NCBI GenBank assembly: GCA_947259415.1
Contig: CAMYMI010000004.1
Coordinates: forward strand, 62,001 to 126,000
Reading direction: 5' to 3'
Source of the DNA: an uncultured Ectothiorhodospiraceae bacterium
Lineage (GTDB): Bacteria; Pseudomonadota; Gammaproteobacteria; UBA9214
Length of the DNA stretch: 64,000 bases
Positions 1-8,856 of this stretch are shown in pieces. The notes beneath the pieces were generated by a model, which had not been told where the DNA came from, ran no database searches, and saw only the letters and a list, made by a program, of their open reading frames with translations. A program made the position numbers and the translations under genes. Each line of letters opens with the position of its first letter. Positions within the stretch are counted from its first letter, which is position 1.

Positions 1-398
1 TGGAACGCTCCATGAGCGAACAGCTTGGCACCCGCGCCCTGGTACGCAACATCAAGCAGAGCATTCCTGCCTGGACCGAGACCCTGCCGGAACTGCCGGT
101 ACTGGGCCACAAGTTGATGGAACAGGCTACGGCCGGAAAACTGCGGGTCGAGTGGACCTCACGGGAACTGGGCAGGCTGCGCCGGGATATACGCCGCACC
201 AACCGCCGCACCGTCGGCGCAATCATCGGGAGCGGACTGATCCTGGCTGCGGCCGTGGTGTATGGCCTGGCTGGCCTCAATGTCGATCAGCCGGGCACGC
301 TGCTGGGTGCACCGCTGCTGAGCTGGCTACTCGGCGGGCTGGGCCTGGTGGTGCTGGTGATCAGCCGTTCCGATAACACAGACGTAGACGTGGACTGA
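1..398 (+). CDS. ubiB: UbiB C-terminal fragment (ubiquinone biosynthesis ABC1-family protein), cut by window edge
   Basis: The frame is open from the window edge (codons begin at base 3), so only the 3' end of the gene is present, about 131 codons. The visible part is a charged helical stretch followed by two hydrophobic helices near the end (about residues 66-85 and 97-116 counted from the Met at base 12). This matches the C terminus of UbiB, an atypical ABC1/ADCK kinase-like ATPase needed for aerobic ubiquinone biosynthesis and anchored in the inner membrane by a two-helix hairpin. The catalytic core lies outside the window, so the assignment rests on this tail only. The gene ends 18 bases before the stop of the convergent DUF389 gene. 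Confidence 0.78.
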   Translation, partial: ERSMSEQLGTRALVRNIKQSIPAWTETLPELPVLGHKLMEQATAGKLRVEWTSRELGRLRRDIRRTNRRTVGAIIGSGLILAAAVVYGLAGLNVDQPGTLLGAPLLSWLLGGLGLVVLVISRSDNTDVDVD

Positions 399-416
399 CC
401 GAGCAATCGGCTGTGC

Positions 417-1412
417 CTAACCGACCAGCTGCTGACGCAGGACAACCACTATCACCAGCAGTGCCAGCATGACAACCCAGATCGCCATGTAGGTGATTAT
501 GGACTGGCGTGCCTTGCGCTTCTCAAGCCAGGTGCGCGGCCTGACCCCGCGGTACAGGAACATCAGCTTTGCGGACAGGTTGATACACACGATGTTCACC
601 GCCAGCAGCAGGCCGGCACCCAGCGCCAGACTGAGCTGGCCACTGCCCAGCAGCATGCCGAGGGCAGCGGCCGGCGGCAACAGGGCCACCGCAACCATCA
701 CGCCCACCAGGGCACTGGACAAACCCGTTGTCAGCGAGAGGACCGCGGCCGCACCCGAGGCCAGCGCCAGCACCACACCGTCGAGTGGAACATCGGTGCG
801 CATCATTATCTCCTGGCTGGCCAGGTAGTCGGGCCAGATCGCACCGATCACCACGCTAATCGCCAGGGTCAGGGTCAGGCCGGTCAGGTTGGTCCTGAGC
901 GATTTCCATATCAGGTCGTTGTCCCCCAGCGATGTCGCAAAAGCGAGCGCGACATTCGGACCAAGCAGTGGCGCGATCACCATGGCGCCTATGACCACGG
1001 CCACATTGTTCTCGATCAACCCGATGGAGGCGACGATCGTCGACAGGAATACCATCAGCAGGAAGTTGCTATCCAGACGCGCACCGCGTTCGATATCGTT
1101 GTACAGCTCCTCGCGCGTCTGGTCATTGCCGCTGCCGGCCTTGTCCTTACCGGTAGAGAGCGCAGGCTCCGAGCGCGGCAATGTCGCCTCTATCGGTAGA
1201 ATGACTATACGGGAATTCGCACTGCTGCCCAGCTGGCCTTGCAGTGAATCCACCAGCTGCTGGCGCGATGCATCATCGACCAGCATATGCAGAACCACGC
1301 GACCGTCGGCACCGGGCGGGGCACCCCACATGTCAACAACACTGTGCTGCTCGGCAATACTCGTGAGGGTATCCAGGTGACCGGCATCGGCGATGACCTC
1401 GATGATACGCAT
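417..1412 (-). CDS. DUF389 (TIGR00341-type) integral membrane protein
   Basis: A 331-residue protein with a soluble N-terminal part of about 115 residues, which begins with an ACT-like beta-alpha pattern, followed by a membrane domain of about six hydrophobic segments from residue 118 to the end. The glycine/proline-rich stretch IGAMVIAPLLGPNVALAFA is the hallmark of the DUF389 family. Members are widespread in bacteria; their substrate is not firmly known, so no transport function is claimed. It is the last gene of a minus-strand run and lies 18 bases downstream of yajL, suggesting co-transcription. Its end converges on ubiB with almost no spacer; a 4-bp CCGA/TCGG dyad in that gap is too small to call a terminator. 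Confidence 0.82.
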   Translation of the reverse strand: MRIIEVIADAGHLDTLTSIAEQHSVVDMWGAPPGADGRVVLHMLVDDASRQQLVDSLQGQLGSSANSRIVILPIEATLPRSEPALSTGKDKAGSGNDQTREELYNDIERGARLDSNFLLMVFLSTIVASIGLIENNVAVVIGAMVIAPLLGPNVALAFATSLGDNDLIWKSLRTNLTGLTLTLAISVVIGAIWPDYLASQEIMMRTDVPLDGVVLALASGAAAVLSLTTGLSSALVGVMVAVALLPPAAALGMLLGSGQLSLALGAGLLLAVNIVCINLSAKLMFLYRGVRPRTWLEKRKARQSIITYMAIWVVMLALLVIVVVLRQQLVG

Positions 1413-1430
1413 AGGCGGCTGAAGTTGCGG

Positions 1431-1988
1431 CTAGTACGCGGGACGCTGCAGGCCGGCCTCGACCTGCGCACGCATCTGCTCACCGGTCAGCGTCTCGATC
1501 AACTGCAGGGCGAAATCCATGGCCGTGCCGGGACCGCGTGAGGTGATCACCTTGCCATCGGCAACGACCGGCTCTTCACTGTATTGCATTCCAGGGACAC
1601 TTTCGGGCTCCATGGAACCGGGGTAGCAGGTGGCGCGCTTGCCATCCAGCAGGCCGCTATGTGCCAGCACCTTGGGTGCCGCACAGATGGCAGCGGTGTA
1701 TTTTCCCGCAGCAGCCATCTGCCTGAGCAGCCCGGTGACGCGCGGATCGCGGGCCAGGTGATCGGCGCCAGGCAGGCCGCCAGGGAGCACCACCATGTCG
1801 TATTCCTGCGCCAGCGCCTGATCGAGGGCCATGTCGGGAATCAGCACCGTGCCGCGCGAGGCACGCACCGGCTGGTCATCGAGGCCGGCGGTCACCACGT
1901 CGATACCCGCCCGCCGCAGCAGGTCTACTATGGTGACGGCTTCGAGCTCTTCGCAACCCGGTGCGAGCGGGACCAGGACGCTTGCCAT
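1431..1988 (-). CDS. yajL: DJ-1/PfpI superfamily protein, YajL-like
   Basis: At 185 residues the length is close to E. coli YajL. The N terminus (MASVLVPLAPGCEELEAVTI) aligns with YajL and fixes the start. Cys102 in the AAICAAPKVL elbow is the conserved nucleophilic cysteine of the DJ-1 family, and Glu13/Glu14 sit where the family's cysteine-interacting glutamate is found. YajL proteins protect other proteins under oxidative or electrophile stress; chaperone and deglycase roles have both been proposed. The first 61 bases overlap the 3' end of yibQ in another frame, an unusually long overlap for genes that normally end or begin cleanly. The downstream DUF389 gene is probably in the same transcript. 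Confidence 0.88.
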   Translation of the reverse strand: MASVLVPLAPGCEELEAVTIVDLLRRAGIDVVTAGLDDQPVRASRGTVLIPDMALDQALAQEYDMVVLPGGLPGADHLARDPRVTGLLRQMAAAGKYTAAICAAPKVLAHSGLLDGKRATCYPGSMEPESVPGMQYSEEPVVADGKVITSRGPGTAMDFALQLIETLTGEQMRAQVEAGLQRPAY

Positions 1989-2791
1989 AATTCGTTTCTC
2001 TCCTTATCGATTTCAATCAGCCGCCTGACCGGCACCAACTGAACATTATAATCGGCGAGCCGCGGCAATTCGCGCATCAACACCGCCAGGGTCTCCGGAT
2101 AGGGATGCCCGATACCCAGTGCGATACCGTTAGTCCGCGCGCTTGCAAGCAGCTGCCTGAACTGGCGTGACACGGCCGTATGATCGTGCACATTATCCAG
2201 GAACACGTTGCGCTCGATGCCGGGAACACCGTACTCGTCCGCCATCTGCAGGGCAACCGTCATGGTGGTAGTGCGGCTATCGATAAAAAACAGTGGGCCA
2301 TACCGGCTGATGGCCTGCATCAACCACGCCATGTGGCCCGGGTGGCGCGTCAGCAGACTGCCCTTGTGATTATTGATGCCGCTGACATTGGGGACCGAGT
2401 CCAGGTGCTGCAGGAGGGTGCCGATGAATTGCTGCTGCGTCATGTCAAGCCTCAGTTCACCGGGCTCTCGTGCCATATGGTCAACCGCCTGCATAGGCAG
2501 ATGCAGCATAACCTCCTTGTTACGGGCATGTGCAAGCCGGGCAAGTTCCCGGGTGAAATGTGCATCCGGAAGAAAGGAACAGGCGACCGGACCTGGAAGT
2601 GATATAGCCTGCTTGCCCTGTTGCAGCTGGTTGCCCAGGTCATCGATGATCAGGGCAATCCTGGCGGGTGCCTCAGGTGCAGTGCCGGCCGCATCGGCAG
2701 CAGGCAGGCCGGCCAGCAGCAGGCCGGCCAGCAATACTATTTTGAACGCATACGCCAGACCGGCGGGGTTACCCGCACCGCCGGGTATCAC
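1928..2791 (-). CDS. yibQ: Divergent polysaccharide deacetylase, YibQ family
   Basis: A 287-residue protein with an N-terminal signal-like hydrophobic segment (about residues 12-36), so probably periplasmic. The IALIIDDLGN motif at about residue 45, the HLPMQA motif and the NNHKGS motif are characteristic of the divergent polysaccharide deacetylase (DUF610/YibQ) family, whose substrate is not established. It starts with GTG; GTGA overlaps the ctpA stop (TGA), showing translational coupling. The C-terminal 20 or so residues after RRLIEI are serine- and arginine-rich and lie in the overlap with yajL, so they are likely a non-conserved extension. The order envC-ctpA-yibQ matches the envC-yibQ cluster of other gammaproteobacteria. 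Confidence 0.85.
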   Translation of the reverse strand: MIPGGAGNPAGLAYAFKIVLLAGLLLAGLPAADAAGTAPEAPARIALIIDDLGNQLQQGKQAISLPGPVACSFLPDAHFTRELARLAHARNKEVMLHLPMQAVDHMAREPGELRLDMTQQQFIGTLLQHLDSVPNVSGINNHKGSLLTRHPGHMAWLMQAISRYGPLFFIDSRTTTMTVALQMADEYGVPGIERNVFLDNVHDHTAVSRQFRQLLASARTNGIALGIGHPYPETLAVLMRELPRLADYNVQLVPVRRLIEIDKERNELWQASWSRSHRVAKSSKPSP

Positions 2792-4104
2792 TGCATGCGT
2801 CCCTGCAGGATCGTCAGGCCCTTGAGCAGGTTCAGTGCCTCGTACAACTGGTAGTCGGACTGCGCCAGCGATTCTTTTTCAGTCTCGGGCTCTTCACCCT
2901 CGGCCTCATCGAGCGACTTGCGATTGCCGTTCGACAAGTGACCGGACAGGTCGGACTCCTTAAGCGGCTGGAGATTTTTTTCGGTTTCGGCGACCTGCAG
3001 GGTTTCCAGTTCGATATCCGGGACGATGCCTTCCGCCTGTATCGAGCGTCCGGAAGGTGTGTAGTAGCGCGCCGTGGTGAGTTTCAGCGCGGTACCACCG
3101 CTCAGCGGCAATATGGTCTGCACAGAGCCCTTGCCGAAGGTACGCTCTCCCATAATGATGGCGCGTTTGTGGTCCTGGAGTGCACCTGCCACGATCTCGG
3201 AAGCGGAAGCGGAGCCCTGGTTCACCAGTACCACCATCGGCGCGCCAGCCATCACATCATCCGGCGTGGCGTTGAAACGCAGGCTGGAATCGGCGATGCG
3301 GCCCTCGGTATAGACAATCAGGCCCTTGTTGAGAAAGGCGTCGGATACGGCAACCGCACCGTTCAGGACGCCGCCCGGATTGTTCCTGAGGTCCAGCACC
3401 AGGCCATTGAGTTTGCCGTCATTCTCTTTCTTCAACTTGGCGACCGCGTCGACAAGGTAGTCCGCCGTCTTGGACTGGAACTGTGAAATGCGCAGGTAGC
3501 CGTAGCCCGGTTCCAGGGTCCGGCTCTTGACGCTCCTGACCTTGATGATGTCGCGCGTGATGGATATCTGCAGCGGCTTGTCCAGGCCTTCGCGTACGAT
3601 GGTCAACTCGATGTCGGTGCCGGGCTTGCCACGCATGACCTTCACCGCATCACTCAGGCTCATACCCTTCACCGGGGTATCGTCCAGCCGTATGATAAGA
3701 TCACCTGCCTTGATGCCGGCACGCTGGGCCGGTGTGTCATCAATTGGCGCGATAACCTTGACGAAGCCGTCTTCCATGCCGACCTCGATACCCAGCCCGC
3801 CGAACTGGCCGGTAGTACCGACCTGCAGTTCCTTGAACTGTTCGGTATCGAGATAAGACGAATGCGGGTCCAGACCAGTCAGCATGCCGCGGATGGCGTT
3901 TTCCAGCAACTCCTTGTCCTCAACCGATTCGACATAGTCATTCTTGATGCGCCCGAACACATCACTGAAGGTGCGCAGCTCTTCCACCGGCAGGGTGGCC
4001 GCGACCGTATCACGTTCGGCGAACACACCGTGCCCGATAGAGACCAGAACTCCCAGCACCAGCCCCGTGATCAACAGTAAATAATTCTGGGTCTTAACAT
4101 TCAT
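2788..4104 (-). CDS. ctpA: S41-family carboxy-terminal processing protease (CtpA type)
   Basis: A periplasmic or inner-membrane-anchored serine protease. The product starting at base 4104 (438 aa) has an N-terminal membrane/signal segment (residues 6-28), a PDZ domain in the first half (GGLGIEVGMEDGFVKVIAP onward) and an S41 peptidase domain containing NQGSASASEIVAGAL with the catalytic Ser, followed by the catalytic Lys in GERTFGKGSVQT. These form the Ser/Lys dyad of C-terminal processing peptidases. An in-frame ATG at 4119 would add five residues, but 4104 has a GGAA seven bases upstream and gives a cleaner signal peptide. Placement directly after envC suggests a role in cell-wall hydrolase control or envelope proteolysis (inference). 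Confidence 0.92.
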   Translation of the reverse strand: MNVKTQNYLLLITGLVLGVLVSIGHGVFAERDTVAATLPVEELRTFSDVFGRIKNDYVESVEDKELLENAIRGMLTGLDPHSSYLDTEQFKELQVGTTGQFGGLGIEVGMEDGFVKVIAPIDDTPAQRAGIKAGDLIIRLDDTPVKGMSLSDAVKVMRGKPGTDIELTIVREGLDKPLQISITRDIIKVRSVKSRTLEPGYGYLRISQFQSKTADYLVDAVAKLKKENDGKLNGLVLDLRNNPGGVLNGAVAVSDAFLNKGLIVYTEGRIADSSLRFNATPDDVMAGAPMVVLVNQGSASASEIVAGALQDHKRAIIMGERTFGKGSVQTILPLSGGTALKLTTARYYTPSGRSIQAEGIVPDIELETLQVAETEKNLQPLKESDLSGHLSNGNRKSLDEAEGEEPETEKESLAQSDYQLYEALNLLKGLTILQGRMQ

Positions 4105-4341
4105 AAGATATGTTTCCATGCGACGCTACGCTTGCGGCCGGCTTGCCAAGCCCGGCCGGGCCGCCACGATCCGTCAGTAATGTATGACAATATCACAGGG
4201 TCAGTAAGATCGGTATCGGCGTGCCATGAAAAAGCTTTTGAAATCTGTGAGAATTCCCGGGCCTCAACCCTCTGACAAGGGCACGATACGAAGATTCCTT
4301 CGCACTGTCTGCTGTGCTGCCCCGGCTCCACGGCGCAACCT

Positions 4342-5553
4342 TCAGCGACTGGCGCGGTGTTCCGGGGGCATGCCGGCAAACCACGGCGCGGGGTTGAACG
4401 GTCGGCCGTCCTTGCGCAGCTCGCGATACAGTGCCGACTGCGCCTGACCACCGCTGTTGCCGACCGCTGTAATTGCCTCGCCTGCCTCGACCCATTCACC
4501 GACCTCCTTGAAAAGACTGCGGTTATGCCCGTACAGTGACATATAGCCGTCGCCGTGATCGAGGATCAGCAGCAGGCCGAATCCGCGCAGCCAGTCGGCA
4601 AACGCGACCCGGCCTTTGGATATGGCATACACGTCCGTGTCGGCACGCGCCCTGATCAACAGTCCGCGTGATTTGAGTTTGCCCTCGGCATGACGTTCAC
4701 CGAAACGCATGCTGATGCGCCCTGCCACCGGCCACGCCAGCCTGCCCTTGAGTGCACGCAGCGATTGATACTGGCCCGCTGCCGGAGGGATGTCTCTCAG
4801 GGCCTGCTGCAGTGACTGCACCAGTGAATGCAGCCGCTGTTCATCCTCCTTGAGCGTACTCAGCTCACTGGTTTTTTTCTTCAGGTCGACCTTGAAGTTT
4901 GCCAGCAACTTATGCCGGTTCGCTTGCTGCTGTTCAAGCAATTGCGACTTCTCACGCTGTTGCTCGTGCAGTTCCTCAAGCCGGGCTTTTTCATCATGCA
5001 GCGCCTGTTCGATGCTCGCCAGTTTGTCCAGCACGGTACGAATCGATTGCATTCGCTCGCTGCGTGCACGACTTAGATAACCGTGATAGGTCATCATGCG
5101 GCCAATGATTGCCGGGTCCTGCTGGTTAAGCAACAGCTTCACCTTTGCCTGCCTGCCCATGGCGTAGGCGGAGCGCATATCACGCGCTAGCGTGCTGCGC
5201 ATCTGCTGCAGCGCGTCCTGTTGCTGTCGGCGTTGCCTGCCAAGTGACTTGCGCTTTTCCTCGGATGCCTGCACCTCGCTCTTCAGACGGCGCCTTTCGG
5301 CACTCACCACGCCAATCTCCTTCTCTGCGCGCTCCAGTCGTTTGTGAAGCCTGCTCTGCCGGTCACGGATCGAGCCCAGCTCCTCCTTGAGCTCATCGAT
5401 CCGGGTGCGCAGCTGCTTGAGGCGTGCGGCCTGTTCCGCGGCCTGGCCGGTATCGGCAACGACATCATCGGTACAGATTAGCAAACACACCAGAAGCAGC
5501 AACACCGGTGCCAGCGAATATCGACAGGCCAGGTCATACAAGGTAGGTATCAC
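4342..5553 (-). CDS. envC: Murein hydrolase activator EnvC (degenerate LytM)
   Basis: A 403-residue protein with an N-terminal signal segment (residues 13-33), a long heptad-rich coiled coil (about 40-270, alternating E/K/R/L) and a C-terminal LytM/M23 domain (about 285-400). The LytM domain lacks the zinc ligands of active M23 peptidases: the first motif reads RGLLIRARADTDVYA with no H-x3-D. This is as in E. coli EnvC, which activates the amidases AmiA/AmiB at the septum rather than cutting peptidoglycan itself. It lies between gpmI and ctpA, the usual gpmI-envC context. A 240-base gap before ctpA may hold a separate ctpA promoter, but none is convincing. Confidence 0.93.
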   Translation of the reverse strand: MIPTLYDLACRYSLAPVLLLLVCLLICTDDVVADTGQAAEQAARLKQLRTRIDELKEELGSIRDRQSRLHKRLERAEKEIGVVSAERRRLKSEVQASEEKRKSLGRQRRQQQDALQQMRSTLARDMRSAYAMGRQAKVKLLLNQQDPAIIGRMMTYHGYLSRARSERMQSIRTVLDKLASIEQALHDEKARLEELHEQQREKSQLLEQQQANRHKLLANFKVDLKKKTSELSTLKEDEQRLHSLVQSLQQALRDIPPAAGQYQSLRALKGRLAWPVAGRISMRFGERHAEGKLKSRGLLIRARADTDVYAISKGRVAFADWLRGFGLLLILDHGDGYMSLYGHNRSLFKEVGEWVEAGEAITAVGNSGGQAQSALYRELRKDGRPFNPAPWFAGMPPEHRASR

Positions 5554-5610
5554 TTCCCGGGCTATTGCACTATCCGGGGTTCGCGTTGCAACTGCAGGAA
5601 GGCCGGCGAA

Positions 5611-7236
5611 TCAACCATGCAGCTCGACTTTGGTAACCGGCTGGGTCTGGTCAGCGCTGGCCGGAAGCAACTCGACCAGCGGTGTCCCTGTCATTTCCGG
5701 CGGCATGGGCTTATTCATCAGGAACAGCATACTCGGTGCAACATCGCACAGCGAACCGTTAGCGGCCAACTGTGCCGGACGGCCAACATAGAGCAGGGGC
5801 ACGAGGTTGGTGGTGTGTGCCGTGTGAATCTGTCCGGTATGATCATTCAGCATCAGTTCGGCATTGCCATGATCGGCTGTGATCAGCATCTCGCCGCCGA
5901 CCGACCGCAGGCTCTCAACGATACGGCCGAGACAGGTGTCGATGACCTCGATCGCCTTGACGGCAGCGTCGAATTTCCCGGTATGTCCGACCATGTCGGG
6001 ATTGGCGAAATTGCAGACAATGACATCGTACTTGCCAGCCTCGATGGACTCCACCAGCTTGTCCGTGACCTCCGGGGCGCTCATTTCAGGTTTCAGGTCG
6101 TAGGTCGCCACCATAGGTGACTTGATCAGAATGCGGTCCTCACCTTCGAACGGGGTTTCCACACCACCGTTGAAGAAGAAAGTCACGTGGGCATACTTCT
6201 CGGTTTCCGCCAGGCGCAACTGGCGCAGGCCCATTGCGGCGATATAGTCGCCGAAGACATTCTTGAGGCGCTCGGGCGGAAACGCGACCGGCACGTCAAA
6301 ATCCGACTTGTACTCCGTCAGGCTGACAAAACTGCCCAGCTGCGGCATATAGCCACGCTCGAAGCCGTCGAAATCAGGTTCGATGAAAGGCCGCGTTATC
6401 TGGCGGGCACGGTCCGAGCGGAAGTTCATAAAGACGATGACATCACCGTCATCGACACGCACCGGCTTGGTTCCTGGAGCAACAATACGGGTTCCCTTGA
6501 CGAATTCATCGGCTTCACCGCGGGCATAGGCCAGTTCCAGCCCATCCAGTGCAGTCTCCGCCTCGAACTCCGCCTTGGCCTCGGTGATCAGATCATAGGC
6601 CGCCTGAATCCGTGGCCAGCGGTGATCGCGGTCCATGGCATAGTAACGGCCGATGATAGAGGCAATCCGCCCATTACCAAGCTGCTGGAACTTGTCTTCC
6701 ATGGCCTGGATAGACCCTTTGGCGCTATGCGGCGGTGTATCGCGTCCATCGAGGAAGGCATGCATGAAGATCTTCCTGGCACCGCGCTTGACTGCAAGCT
6801 CTGCCATGGCATGGATGTGTTCTTCGTGGCTGTGTACGCCACCTGGTGACAACAACCCGATCAGGTGCACCGCCGTGTCATTTTCGATAGCCAGGTCGAC
6901 GGCGTCGGTCAGGGTACGGTTAGTGAAGAACGAGCCGGTCTTGATGGAGCGGCTGACACGTGTGAATTCCTGGTAAACCACGCGACCGGCACCCATATTG
7001 AGGTGACCGACCTCGGAATTGCCCATCTGGTCGGCCGGCAGGCCGACGGCGGGACCGGAGGTACGAATCAGGGTGTGCGGGTATTGGGCCCATAACCGGT
7101 CCCACTCGGGTGTTCTTGCAGCAGCAATGGCGTTATGTTCCGCGGACTCGCTGTAACCCCAGCCGTCAAGGATAACCAAAACCATGGGTTTCGGCCTAGA
7201 AGCCGGGGAGCCGGGGTGGTATTGCTGTTCGTTCAT
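5611..7236 (-). CDS. gpmI: 2,3-bisphosphoglycerate-independent phosphoglycerate mutase
   Basis: A glycolytic/gluconeogenic enzyme interconverting 3- and 2-phosphoglycerate with two Mn ions. The 541-residue product belongs to the alkaline-phosphatase superfamily: LVILDGWG supplies the first metal-binding Asp (Asp24) and [15 protein letters not shown] the phosphorylated Ser (Ser74). The later motifs [21 protein letters not shown] and ADHGNAE complete the bimetal site. AAGGA lies just upstream of the ATG at 7236, supporting that start, although the first 16 residues precede the conserved domain. It heads the minus-strand run toward envC and is divergent from the ArsR regulator. Confidence 0.96.
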   Translation of the reverse strand: MNEQQYHPGSPASRPKPMVLVILDGWGYSESAEHNAIAAARTPEWDRLWAQYPHTLIRTSGPAVGLPADQMGNSEVGHLNMGAGRVVYQEFTRVSRSIKTGSFFTNRTLTDAVDLAIENDTAVHLIGLLSPGGVHSHEEHIHAMAELAVKRGARKIFMHAFLDGRDTPPHSAKGSIQAMEDKFQQLGNGRIASIIGRYYAMDRDHRWPRIQAAYDLITEAKAEFEAETALDGLELAYARGEADEFVKGTRIVAPGTKPVRVDDGDVIVFMNFRSDRARQITRPFIEPDFDGFERGYMPQLGSFVSLTEYKSDFDVPVAFPPERLKNVFGDYIAAMGLRQLRLAETEKYAHVTFFFNGGVETPFEGEDRILIKSPMVATYDLKPEMSAPEVTDKLVESIEAGKYDVIVCNFANPDMVGHTGKFDAAVKAIEVIDTCLGRIVESLRSVGGEMLITADHGNAELMLNDHTGQIHTAHTTNLVPLLYVGRPAQLAANGSLCDVAPSMLFLMNKPMPPEMTGTPLVELLPASADQTQPVTKVELHG

Positions 7237-7368
7237 AATCCTTTGAATGAGTCTAATTCATATGCCCGACCTGTACCAGAGGCGCGGTCAATCAGCGCAC
7301 CCATGAAGATCATACGGGAATGCGGCAACCGGGGTGGCATTGCCTATCGCACAAACGGCTTATTATTG

Positions 7369-7374
7369 TATAAT
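7369..7374 (+). promoter_or_regulatory. Putative -10 element (TATAAT) upstream of the ArsR regulator
   Basis: A perfect TATAAT lies 51 bases before the ATG at 7426 and directly abuts the inverted repeat at 7375-7409. No good -35 hexamer exists at 16-18 bp; TTGCCT at 7340-7345 is 23 bp away. The promoter call is therefore weak, but the overlap with the dyad is what is expected of a repressible promoter. Confidence 0.4.
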
Positions 7375-7409
7375 GTTTTGTTAATGATTGCAGTAACATA
7401 TAACAAAAC
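7375..7409. promoter_or_regulatory. Inverted repeat GTTTTGTTA / TAACAAAAC, candidate ArsR operator
   Basis: Two perfect 9-bp arms (7375-7383 and 7401-7409) are separated by 17 bp; a second pair TGTTA/TAACA is nested inside. The repeat covers the transcription-start region just before the ArsR-family gene, the usual position for an autoregulatory operator. Binding is inference. Confidence 0.5.
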
Positions 7410-7425
7410 GGGGAGCACAGGGGCC

Positions 7426-7746
7426 ATGCAGATGACAGTGAACACCGACCAGTTAATATCGCGTGACGAAGACATCGACAGGGCGTCACGCTCCCTCAAG
7501 GCCATGTCCCACCCGCTGCGACTTAAGATCCTGTGCACGCTGGGTGAACAGGAAGTCAGCGTACAGGACATCGTGGAAAGCGTCGGCACGTCGCAGAGCA
7601 ATATCTCCCAGCACCTCGCGATCCTGCGTGACAAGGGCATCCTCGCCTCACGCAAGGACGCCAACCGGGTCTATTATCGCGTCGGCGATTCGCGCACCCT
7701 GCGCCTGATCGGCATGATGCGCGAGGTGTTCTGCGAACACGACTGA
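7426..7746 (+). CDS. ArsR-family repressor with a BigR/SqrR/YgaV-type cysteine pair
   Basis: The winged-helix ArsR domain is clear (MSHPLRLKILC, then the recognition helix TSQSNISQHLAILRDKG). The reading frame is open far upstream into gpmI antisense, but the ATG at 7426 has a GGGGAG/AGGGG stretch before it and gives a 106-residue protein of normal size. It has no metal-site CVC motif. It does have Cys37 in helix 2 and Cys103 near the C terminus, 66 residues apart, the same spacing as the redox cysteines of BigR (42/108) and SqrR (41/107), which form a di-, tri- or tetrasulfide in response to persulfides. The next gene is a rhodanese, 80 bases downstream. A sulfide/persulfide-sensing role is therefore likely but untested. 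Confidence 0.8.
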   Translation: MQMTVNTDQLISRDEDIDRASRSLKAMSHPLRLKILCTLGEQEVSVQDIVESVGTSQSNISQHLAILRDKGILASRKDANRVYYRVGDSRTLRLIGMMREVFCEHD

Positions 7747-7826
7747 CCGTTGGCAACGGTTCTGCAACGTTGCCTCCGTATCGCTGACCTCCTGTTTCAC
7801 GGGCACAGCACCTTTTCTACCCAGGC

Positions 7827-8258
7827 ATGGATTTCAATCAACTAAGCGAATTCGTCACCAATCACCCGCTGCTCGTCATGGCCTTTGTAGTCCTGCTGGC
7901 CATGCTGATTGGCGGCGAACTCAAGCGCCGCATCAGCGGTGTCCAGCACATCACACCGGGCGAGGCCACACGGCTGCTTAATCATGAAAACGCCATCATG
8001 GTTGATGTGCGTGGTGACAAGGAATTCCGCGACGGTCATATTGTGAATGCCGTACATCTGCCGGTAAAGGATCGCGATATCGATAATCGTCTCGATAAGT
8101 ACCGCGACCGTTCCCTGATTGTCTACTGCAACAACGGCCAGCAATCAGCACAGCTATGCGGCAAACTGCGCAAGCAGGGTTTCGAGTCCGTTTATAATCT
8201 CAAGGGCGGTGTACTGGCATGGCAGCGTTCCGAGCTGCCGTTGGCCAGGGGCAAATAG
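7827..8258 (+). CDS. yibN: Membrane-anchored rhodanese-like sulfurtransferase (YibN)
   Basis: A 143-residue protein: one N-terminal transmembrane helix (about residues 14-30), then a rhodanese domain with the CH2A-like motif MVDVRGDKEFRDGHI and the active-site loop YCNNGQQS carrying Cys101. It matches YibN of E. coli, which sits in the same place upstream of secB and gpsA. The glutaredoxin gene grxC, which lies between yibN and secB in enterics, is absent here. Rhodaneses move sulfane sulfur between thiols. The neighbouring regulator with paired cysteines makes a persulfide-related role attractive, though YibN has also been linked to membrane protein insertion. Confidence 0.9.
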   Translation: MDFNQLSEFVTNHPLLVMAFVVLLAMLIGGELKRRISGVQHITPGEATRLLNHENAIMVDVRGDKEFRDGHIVNAVHLPVKDRDIDNRLDKYRDRSLIVYCNNGQQSAQLCGKLRKQGFESVYNLKGGVLAWQRSELPLARGK

Positions 8259-8313
8259 ACGCTGATGCTCCCTGTCACGGATTACCGGACAAAACTCAAA
8301 CAAGGAAAACGCC

Positions 8314-8790
8314 ATGGCCGATGAAGCACAGTCCGCAAACCAGGGTGACAACAGTGGGAAGGCCATCATCCCGCAGAAGGTCTACCTCAAGGATGTCTCT
8401 CTCGAAACACCCAGCTCACCTGGCATCTTTACCCGGGAATGGCAGCCAAATCTCAGTATCGAGATCGACAACCAGACCAGCAGCGTGGCTGAGGATACCT
8501 ATGAGACCGTGCTGACGGTCACCGCCACGGTCAAGGTGGGCGAGGCCACGGCATTTTTGGCCGAGGTTCACCAGGCCGGCATTTTCACCATCAGGGGCTT
8601 TGACCCGGAACCGCTGCAACGTCTGCACAATGTCGATTGCTTGAGATTACTTTATCCCTACGCCTCGGCCGCCCTCTCGGACCTGGTGACCAGGGGCGGT
8701 TTCCCGCAACTGGTGCTGGCACCGATGAATTTCGAGGCCCTCTATGAAAAACGCCTGCAACAGGCACCGGCAGACTCGGCCCAGCATTGA
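8314..8790 (+). CDS. secB: Protein-export chaperone SecB
   Basis: The 158-residue product has the SecB fold signature: IIPQKVYLKDVSLETPSSP near the N terminus, the beta-strand region, and CLRLLYPYASAALSDLV followed by GGFPQLVLAPMNFEALYE. SecB tetramers hold preproteins unfolded in the cytoplasm and hand them to SecA. AAGGA lies before the ATG. It is 55 bases after yibN and 66 bases before gpsA, the conserved gammaproteobacterial order. Confidence 0.97.
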   Translation: MADEAQSANQGDNSGKAIIPQKVYLKDVSLETPSSPGIFTREWQPNLSIEIDNQTSSVAEDTYETVLTVTATVKVGEATAFLAEVHQAGIFTIRGFDPEPLQRLHNVDCLRLLYPYASAALSDLVTRGGFPQLVLAPMNFEALYEKRLQQAPADSAQH

Positions 8791-8856
8791 TGTTGGCGTC
8801 ACCCGGGATACGGGCGTGAACACCATGGCCTGCCACACGCAGGGTTCCCGCGACAG

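Noticed and set aside
4105-4341. Sigma54 promoter upstream of ctpA (TGGCACG seen on the minus strand)
   Set aside because: No GC at the required 10-bp spacing; the -12 element is absent.
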